Origin: DATJLQ01 sp035509415
GTDB taxonomy: Bacteria > Pseudomonadota > Alphaproteobacteria > JACZXZ01
Reading direction: 5' to 3'
DNA length: 22,150 bases
Assembly: GCA_035509415.1 (NCBI GenBank)
Contig: DATJLQ010000223.1
Span: 1 to 22,150, forward strand
How positions within the stretch are numbered: position 1 is the first letter of the stretch; each line of letters starts with the position of its first letter. Shown here piece by piece: positions 14,627 to 22,150 of the stretch. The position numbers and the translations under genes were made by a program. The notes under the pieces were generated by a model that searched no databases, had not been told where the DNA came from, and saw only the letters and a program-made list of their open reading frames with translations.

Positions 14627-15453
14627 GTGCGCTCTCCGGGCCGGCGCGTCGGGAATTCGAACGGCCGCACCGTATGCCCATGATTGAGCGGACCATGGCC
14701 GCGGCCGAAACCGGGCGCGGTGCGGATCGCCTCCCGCACATAGGCGCGCGCGCGCGCGATCGACTCGACGAGATCGAGGCCCTGGGCGAGGCCGGTCGCG
14801 ATCGCGGAGGCGAGCGTGCAGCCCGTGCCGTGGGTGTTGCGGCTCTCGAGACGCGGGCTTTCGAAGCGCTCGACCCGACCTTCCGTCGCAAGCACGTCGA
14901 CCGCGTTCGGGCCCTCGAGATGGCCGCCCTTCAAGAGGACGGCGCGGGCGCCGAACGCGAGCAGATCGCGCGCGGCCCGTTCCATCGCGCCCACGTCCGG
15001 GATCTTGCGGCCCAAAAGCCGCTCGGCTTCGGGAATGTTGGGGGTCACGAGGGCCGCGCGCGCGATGAGCCGCCGCTTCAGAATCTCGAGCGCGTCGTCG
15101 TCGAGGAGCCTCGTCCCCGACGTCGCCGCCATCACCGGGTCGACCACGATCGGGCCTTGGAATTTCGCGCGCTCCAACGCGTCGGCGGTCGCGGCCGCGA
15201 TCGCCCCCGTCGCCAACATGCCGGTCTTGACCGCGTCGGCACCGGGATCGTTCAGCACCACCTCGATCTGGCGCGCGACGAGCGCGGGCGAGACGGGCTC
15301 GATCGCGTGCACCGCGAGCGTATCCTGCGCGGTCACGGCCGTGAGCGCGGTCTCGGCATAGGCGCCGAGTGCCGTCACGGTCTTGATGTCGGCCTGGATG
15401 CCGGCGCCGCCGCCCGAATCGGAGCCGGCGACGATGAGGACCCTGCCCTTCAT
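14623..15453 (-). CDS. thiD: Hydroxymethylpyrimidine/phosphomethylpyrimidine kinase
   Basis: Phosphorylates HMP to HMP-P and HMP-PP for thiamine synthesis; ribokinase-like fold, 276 residues. VAGSDSGGGAGIQADIKT (8-25) binds the pyrimidine. VKTGML (75-80) and VVDPVMAATSG (103-113) are core strands. NTHGTGCTLASAIA (206-219) is the anion hole, with C212 at the catalytic position. ATG 15453 follows GGAGG by 4 bases. It starts 18 bases after the glmM stop and overlaps the next gene by four bases. No other thiamine gene is in the window. Confidence 0.95.
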   Translation of the reverse strand: MKGRVLIVAGSDSGGGAGIQADIKTVTALGAYAETALTAVTAQDTLAVHAIEPVSPALVARQIEVVLNDPGADAVKTGMLATGAIAAATADALERAKFQGPIVVDPVMAATSGTRLLDDDALEILKRRLIARAALVTPNIPEAERLLGRKIPDVGAMERAARDLLAFGARAVLLKGGHLEGPNAVDVLATEGRVERFESPRLESRNTHGTGCTLASAIATGLAQGLDLVESIARARAYVREAIRTAPGFGRGHGPLNHGHTVRPFEFPTRRPGERT

Positions 15454-15471
15454 CGCGCCTCCGCCAAGCCG

Positions 15472-16821
<1,350 letters not shown>

Positions 16822-16852
16822 GCTTTTGCTCCCCAAGGGTTATTACGCGCCC

Positions 16853-16880
16853 CTTATATCAGATGGGGCGCCGGGGTCCA
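16853..16880 (-). promoter_or_regulatory. Candidate promoter for glmM
   Basis: Minus-strand TGGACC (16875-16880), 16 bases, TATAAG (16853-16858): 4/6 and 5/6 matches to sigma70. It would give a leader of ~25 bases to the TTG start. A palindromic repeat between folP and glmM supports glmM having its own start. Confidence 0.45.
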
Positions 16881-16919
16881 GGGTGCCAGCAGGTGCGATG
16901 AGCGTTCGTCCCGCCGCTT

Positions 16920-17010
16920 CCTCATCCTGAGGAACCCGGCCGCCCTCCCTCGAGACGCCTGCTACGCGGGCTCCTCAGGATGAGGCGGCGGGGTGTCTCG
17001 AAGGATGAGG
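16920..17010. repeat. Second palindromic repeat family (CCTCATCCTGAGGA type)
   Basis: CCTCATCCTGAGGA (16920-16933) and TCCTCAGGATGAGG (16972-16985) are exact inverted copies. A third fragment, CGAAGGATGAGG, ends the element near 17010. The inner part contains CGAGACGCCTGC...GCGGG and GTGTCTCGAAGG. It resembles intergenic palindromes I recall as abundant in Bradyrhizobium and Rhodopseudomonas genomes, and is distinct from the CCCTCACCC family at 2289 and 8139. It sits between folP and glmM. Confidence 0.75.
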
Positions 17011-17033
17011 TCAATTCGCGGGGTGCCCTCCGT

Positions 17034-18113
17034 CTAGCCGAGCCCTTGAGCGCCGCGCCAGATTTCGATCGCCTGACGCGTCTCGACCACGTCGTGGACG
17101 CGCAGGATCTGCGCGCCCTGGCCAAGCGCTGCGAGGGCGGCCGCGAGCGAGCCGCCGAGGCGCGCCTTGGGCGCGAGCTTGGCCGCACCCGCCGTGAAGC
17201 TCTTGCGCGACGCCCCCACCAGAAGCGCGCAGCCGAGCCCGTGGAACAGGGCCAGGCGCTCGAGGAGCTGGTGATTGTGCGCGAAGCTCTTGCCGAAGCC
17301 GAGACCGGGATCGATCGCGATGCGCGCGCGCGGAATGCCCGACGCGACGCAGGCCGCGACGCGGCCCGCGAGAAAATCGAACACGTCGAGCGCCACGTCG
17401 TCGTAACGCGGATCGTCCTGCATGGTCCTGGGCTCGCCGCGCATGTGCATGAGCACGACGGGCACCCCGCGCGCGGCGACGAGGGCGAGGCTCGCGGGAT
17501 CGCCCGCGAGCGCCGTCACGTCGTTGACGAGTGAGGCACCTGCGTCGAGGGCTGCCGCCATGACGGCGGCGCGCCGCGTGTCGATCGAGACCATGGCGCC
17601 CGCGCGCGCGAGCCCCTCGACCACCGGGCGCACGCGCGCGAGCTCGTCCGCGCTCGAGACCGGCTCGGCGCCGGGGCGCGTCGATTCGCCGCCGACATCG
17701 ACGATCGCCGCCCCCGCCGCGATAAGCGCCTTTCCATGGGCGATCGCGGCCTCGGGTGTCGGGTGATCGCCGCCGTCGGAGAAGCTGTCGGGGGTCACGT
17801 TGACGATGCCCATGACGCGCGGTCGCTCGAGACCGAGCCCGGCGAAGGGCGGCCGCGGCGACGCAAGCCTCGCGAGAATCGATTGGATGAGGCGCGACTC
17901 CTCACCCGTGCCGCGCGCGCGCCGGTCGAGCTCGGCGAGGGGCAAAAGCTCGCGCCGCGTGCCCTCGGGATCGCGCCTCAGGATCTCGCAGCCGGTGAAG
18001 GCGAAGGGCCCGCCCGCGAGCGGCAAGGCGAGCTTCGCGTCCCGTGCCGCCGTGGCGGCGGCGCCGCTCAACAGCCCGGTCGGGCGCAGGTAAAGCGATT
18101 GCGTCCCAGACAA
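17034..18113 (-). CDS. folP: Dihydropteroate synthase
   Basis: Condenses p-aminobenzoate with dihydropterin pyrophosphate in folate synthesis; the sulfonamide target. Its motifs run in order: VMGIVNVTPDSFSDGG, DVGGESTRPGA, MVSIDTRRAAVM, LVNDVTAL, VVLMHMRGEPRTMQ, IDPGLGFGKSFAHN, LVGASRKSF, ILRVHDVVET. About 100 residues precede the TIM barrel (YLRPTGLLSGAAATAARDAKLALPLAGGPFAFTGCEIL), an extension I recall from alphaproteobacterial FolP. The start is uncertain. I prefer TTG 18113, just after a terminator-like hairpin. ATG 18185 overlaps the ftsH stop (ATGA) and would translate through that hairpin, adding 24 low-complexity residues. No strong ribosome site at either. Confidence 0.9.
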   Translation of the reverse strand: MSGTQSLYLRPTGLLSGAAATAARDAKLALPLAGGPFAFTGCEILRRDPEGTRRELLPLAELDRRARGTGEESRLIQSILARLASPRPPFAGLGLERPRVMGIVNVTPDSFSDGGDHPTPEAAIAHGKALIAAGAAIVDVGGESTRPGAEPVSSADELARVRPVVEGLARAGAMVSIDTRRAAVMAAALDAGASLVNDVTALAGDPASLALVAARGVPVVLMHMRGEPRTMQDDPRYDDVALDVFDFLAGRVAACVASGIPRARIAIDPGLGFGKSFAHNHQLLERLALFHGLGCALLVGASRKSFTAGAAKLAPKARLGGSLAAALAALGQGAQILRVHDVVETRQAIEIWRGAQGLG

Positions 18114-18117
18114 CGCA

Positions 18118-18141
18118 AAGCCCCGGTCGGGGCCGGGGCTT
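18118..18141 (-). terminator. Terminator-like hairpin downstream of ftsH
   Basis: AAGCCCCGG (18118-18126) / CCGGGGCTT (18133-18141), a 9-bp perfect stem with a 6-base loop, 40 bases past the ftsH stop. On the minus strand the following sequence is TGCGTTG, a poor U-run. On the plus strand it is CTTGTTT, somewhat better, so it may be bidirectional or act mainly on antisense transcripts. Confidence 0.5.
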
Positions 18142-18181
18142 CTTGTTTCGATCGCGGAGGCCGGCCGCGCGCGCACCGGGC

Positions 18182-20116
<1,935 letters not shown>

Positions 20117-20207
20117 CGCCCGCGCCTTCCGCTCTCCGCACCGGCCCCGCTGCGGCTCCTGCCGCCGCCGGCCGGGCTCTCCGCCGTGCGATAGTCGTGC
20201 ATCAAAC

Positions 20208-20235
20208 TAGATAATCCGGATGGTCCATTAAGCAA
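20208..20235 (-). promoter_or_regulatory. Weak candidate promoter for ftsH
   Basis: Minus-strand TTGCTT (20230-20235), 16 bases, TATCTA (20208-20213), overlapping the tilS stop codon, with a ~90-base leader to the TTG start. Each hexamer matches sigma70 only partly. A heat-shock sigma element could lie in the same place but I cannot assign one. Confidence 0.22.
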
Positions 20236-21592
20236 CCGAGCTGGCCCCGCTTGCCAGCGCACGTGCGGGCGCAAAGATCAAAGTGCGAACGGACACGCTA
20301 GCAGTTTCGTCCCGCCCTCGTCCATAGCTCAAGTGGGGCACGGCGATCACGCCTTCAAGCCCGAAGAGCGCAGGCAGCGCAGGGCGCACGGCCGCGGGCA
20401 GCGGCGTGCGGCCGAGCGCCGGCATTGCCCGCAGCAGGAAGGACCAGCCCGCCTCGCCGAGCGCGCCGACGCTGAGCCCCGCACGGGGCGCGCCCCCGCG
20501 GCCGAGACGCAGGCGGAAGCGCCCGTCCCAGACGGCGCGCTCGCCGGCGCGCAGGGCGAGCGCCTCGGTCCGGCGCCACTCGCGGCAGACGAGAAGCAAG
20601 TCGCGTCCGTGCCGCGCGGGAGCACGCAGGATGCGGCAGCCGCCGAGGGTGCGCGGCGCCGGCAGCCCCGCCGCCGCGATCTCGCGGTAGAGGCGCTCGA
20701 GCCGCTCCAGGCGCGGCGGATGGGCGCTGCCACCGACGGACTGGAGCACGCGCGCGAGGGCGCGCAGCCCGACCTCCGCCTCGGCCGCCGCGAGCGGGGC
20801 GGCGGCGAGGAGGACATGGCCTGCGGGATCGACGGTGGCGCTCGCCCCAAGGAGGTGCGCAACCTCGGCCTCGAGCGCCTGGCGGGCGCGGCCGAGCCGG
20901 GCCGCGGTCGCGGCGAGCCGGGGCGCGGTCATGCCCTCCGCCGCGAGCGCCGGCATGAGCGCGCGGAGGCGCACGCGGGCATGGCGCGGGTCGCGGTTGC
21001 TCGGATCCTCGACCCATCCCGCCGCCGCCTTCGCGAGCGTGGCCTTGAGCTGCTCCCGGGGCACGCCGAGAAGCGGGCGCAGGAGGCGGAGCTCGGCCCG
21101 CTCCGCGACCGGCGCCATCGCCGCCAGCCCCTCGACGCCGCTACCGCGGGCGAGGCGCAGCAGCAGCGTCTCGGCCTGGTCCTCGCGATGATGGGCGAGA
21201 AGGAGATGAAGCACGCCCAGCCGGCGGCAGCACTCGCCGAGCAGGCGGTAGCGCGCCGCGCGCGCCGCGGCCTGGAGATTGGTGCCGGGCTTGGCGCCGC
21301 GCCACACGAGGATGCGATGGTCGATGCCGCGGGCGGCGAGGAGGCGCTTCACCTTGCGCGCCTCGGCCGCCGATCCGGGTCGGAGGCCGTGATCGACGGT
21401 GAGGGCGAGCGCCCTACCGCCCCGGCGCGCGGCCCAGGCGTGGGCCAGGAGGGCAAGGGCCATGCTGTCGGCCCCGCCCGAGACCGCGACCGCGATCCGC
21501 GGCCGCGCCTCGAAGGGCGCGAACGCCGCCATGAGGCCGGCGAAGGCCCTCTCCCCCAGCGCGCCCGCCGCATCCTGCCGGGGCGCGCCCAT
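20228..21592 (-). CDS. tilS: tRNA(Ile)-lysidine synthase
   Basis: Attaches lysine to C34 of tRNA-Ile(CAU) so that it reads AUA. 454 residues. The N-type PP-loop VAVSGGADSMALALLA is at 35-50. TVDHGLRPGSAAEA and LLLAHHREDQAETLLLRLARGSGVEGLAAM are the ATP and tRNA sites. WVEDPSNRDPRHARVRLR is the conserved catalytic-face motif. The C-terminal part is arginine- and alanine-rich with a TilS-type C-domain. ATG 21592 begins four bases after the cpoB stop, so the two are likely coupled. Confidence 0.94.
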   Translation of the reverse strand: MGAPRQDAAGALGERAFAGLMAAFAPFEARPRIAVAVSGGADSMALALLAHAWAARRGGRALALTVDHGLRPGSAAEARKVKRLLAARGIDHRILVWRGAKPGTNLQAAARAARYRLLGECCRRLGVLHLLLAHHREDQAETLLLRLARGSGVEGLAAMAPVAERAELRLLRPLLGVPREQLKATLAKAAAGWVEDPSNRDPRHARVRLRALMPALAAEGMTAPRLAATAARLGRARQALEAEVAHLLGASATVDPAGHVLLAAAPLAAAEAEVGLRALARVLQSVGGSAHPPRLERLERLYREIAAAGLPAPRTLGGCRILRAPARHGRDLLLVCREWRRTEALALRAGERAVWDGRFRLRLGRGGAPRAGLSVGALGEAGWSFLLRAMPALGRTPLPAAVRPALPALFGLEGVIAVPHLSYGRGRDETASVSVRTLIFAPARALASGASSVA

Positions 21593-21596
21593 GAGC

Positions 21597-22150
21597 CTAG
21601 CTGCAGCTCGCCCGCTGGCGCTCCCGCTGCATCGCCTGTTTCACGTTGGTCGGGGCGGCGGGATAGCGCTGCTCCAGCTCCTTGAAGAGCAGGCAGGCGT
21701 CCTTCTTGCGGTTGAGCTGGACCAGCGACATGCCGAGCTTGAGAAGCGAGTCGGGCGCTTTGCTGCCCTTGGGAAACTTCTGGTAGCCCTCGGCGAAGGC
21801 GCGCGCCGCGGCATCGTAGTTGGCGCGCAGATAGAAGGTCTCGCCGAGCCAGTACTGCGCGGCGCCGGCGAGCGGGTCGTCCGGGTGGGTATTGACGAAG
21901 GCGGCGAAGGCGCGCTCCGCCGCGGCATAGTCCTGCTGCACGAGGAGCGCGCGGGCGAAGTCGTACTGCTGCTGCGGCGTGCCGACCGGCAGCACCTGGC
22001 CGCCCGGGAGCGGGCGCTGGCGCTGGGGCGGCGGCTCGGCCGAGGCAAGCGGCGGCGGGGCCGCCGCCTGGCTCCGCGCCGGGGCCGGCGCCGGAGCGGA
22101 CGGCGCCAGGGGGGCCGGGGCCGTCGCCGCGGCCTGGGGCGGCGGCGGCT
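21597..22150 (-). CDS. cpoB: Cell division coordinator CpoB/YbgF (5' part off the right edge)
   Basis: A periplasmic protein of the Tol-Pal system that coordinates outer-membrane constriction with septal peptidoglycan synthesis. About 184 residues are visible. First comes a Pro/Ala/Gln-rich linker (PPPPQAAATAPAPLAPSAP..., then RQRPLPGGQVLPVGTPQQQYDFA), then TPR-like repeats: ARALLVQQDYAAAERAFAAFVNTHPDDPLAGAAQYWLGETFYLRANYDAAARAFAEGYQKFP and SLLKLGMSLVQLNRKKDACLLFKELEQRYPAAPTNVKQAM. The signal peptide and N-terminal coiled coil should lie beyond the window. A GTG at 21995 is an internal valine, not the start, because the linker frame stays open to the edge. Stop TAG at 21597; tilS follows immediately. 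Confidence 0.9.
   Translation of the reverse strand, partial: PPPPQAAATAPAPLAPSAPAPAPARSQAAAPPPLASAEPPPQRQRPLPGGQVLPVGTPQQQYDFARALLVQQDYAAAERAFAAFVNTHPDDPLAGAAQYWLGETFYLRANYDAAARAFAEGYQKFPKGSKAPDSLLKLGMSLVQLNRKKDACLLFKELEQRYPAAPTNVKQAMQRERQRASCS

Noticed and set aside
21597..21995. Short TPR protein starting at GTG 21995
   Set aside because: The frame stays open with a CpoB-like Pro/Ala linker to the window edge, so this is an internal valine.

Overview
The window is ordinary GC-rich chromosomal core DNA from an alphaproteobacterium, most likely a Rhodospirillales-type organism. The evidence is rluD next to rpoH, a HisRS-like HisZ, the TIGR01365-style SerC, a cpoB-tilS-ftsH-folP-glmM string, a DUF1127 protein, and scattered palindromic intergenic repeats of the kind common in this class. 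I see no rRNA, tRNA, CRISPR array, prophage or insertion sequence, and no island of deviant codon use.

Layout, left to right. A membrane-protein gene (DUF6476-like) runs off the left edge on the minus strand. It diverges from rluD (+), which is followed by rpoH (+), the heat-shock sigma factor. A cluster of palindromic repeats (about 2289-2475) separates rpoH from the convergent minus-strand block. Everything from 2528 to the right edge is encoded on the minus strand. Read in transcription order from the right edge, it runs: cpoB (partial), tilS, ftsH, folP, [palindromic repeat], glmM, thiD, an NTF2/SnoaL-like gene, an ATC-hydrolase-like gene, a DMT exporter, alaX, a GNAT acetyltransferase, a PhzF-like isomerase, a tartrate/D-malate-type dehydrogenase, a DUF1127 gene, a MaoC-like dehydratase, [palindromic repeat], serC, serA, hisZ and purA.

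How the genes fit together. cpoB/tilS/ftsH/folP/glmM is a housekeeping run covering envelope constriction, tRNA-Ile2 modification, membrane proteolysis, folate synthesis and peptidoglycan precursor synthesis. serC-serA make up the first two steps of serine synthesis. hisZ (ATP-consuming first step of histidine synthesis) and purA (IMP to AMP branch) are adjacent and metabolically linked through AICAR/IMP/ATP. The exporter-alaX-GNAT-PhzF-dehydrogenase run is tightly spaced and looks like an accessory small-molecule operon of unknown substrate.

I found no dramatic unknown system. The most interesting signals are regulatory. They are a perfect 15-bp dyad at the putative promoter of the DUF1127 gene, a good sigma70-like promoter for serC with two 9-bp boxes exactly 21 bp apart upstream of it, and a long nested hairpin covering the hisZ ribosome-binding region. 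A terminator-like hairpin also bears on where folP starts. The thiD / NTF2-like / thiazoline-hydrolase-like linkage is a further point of interest.
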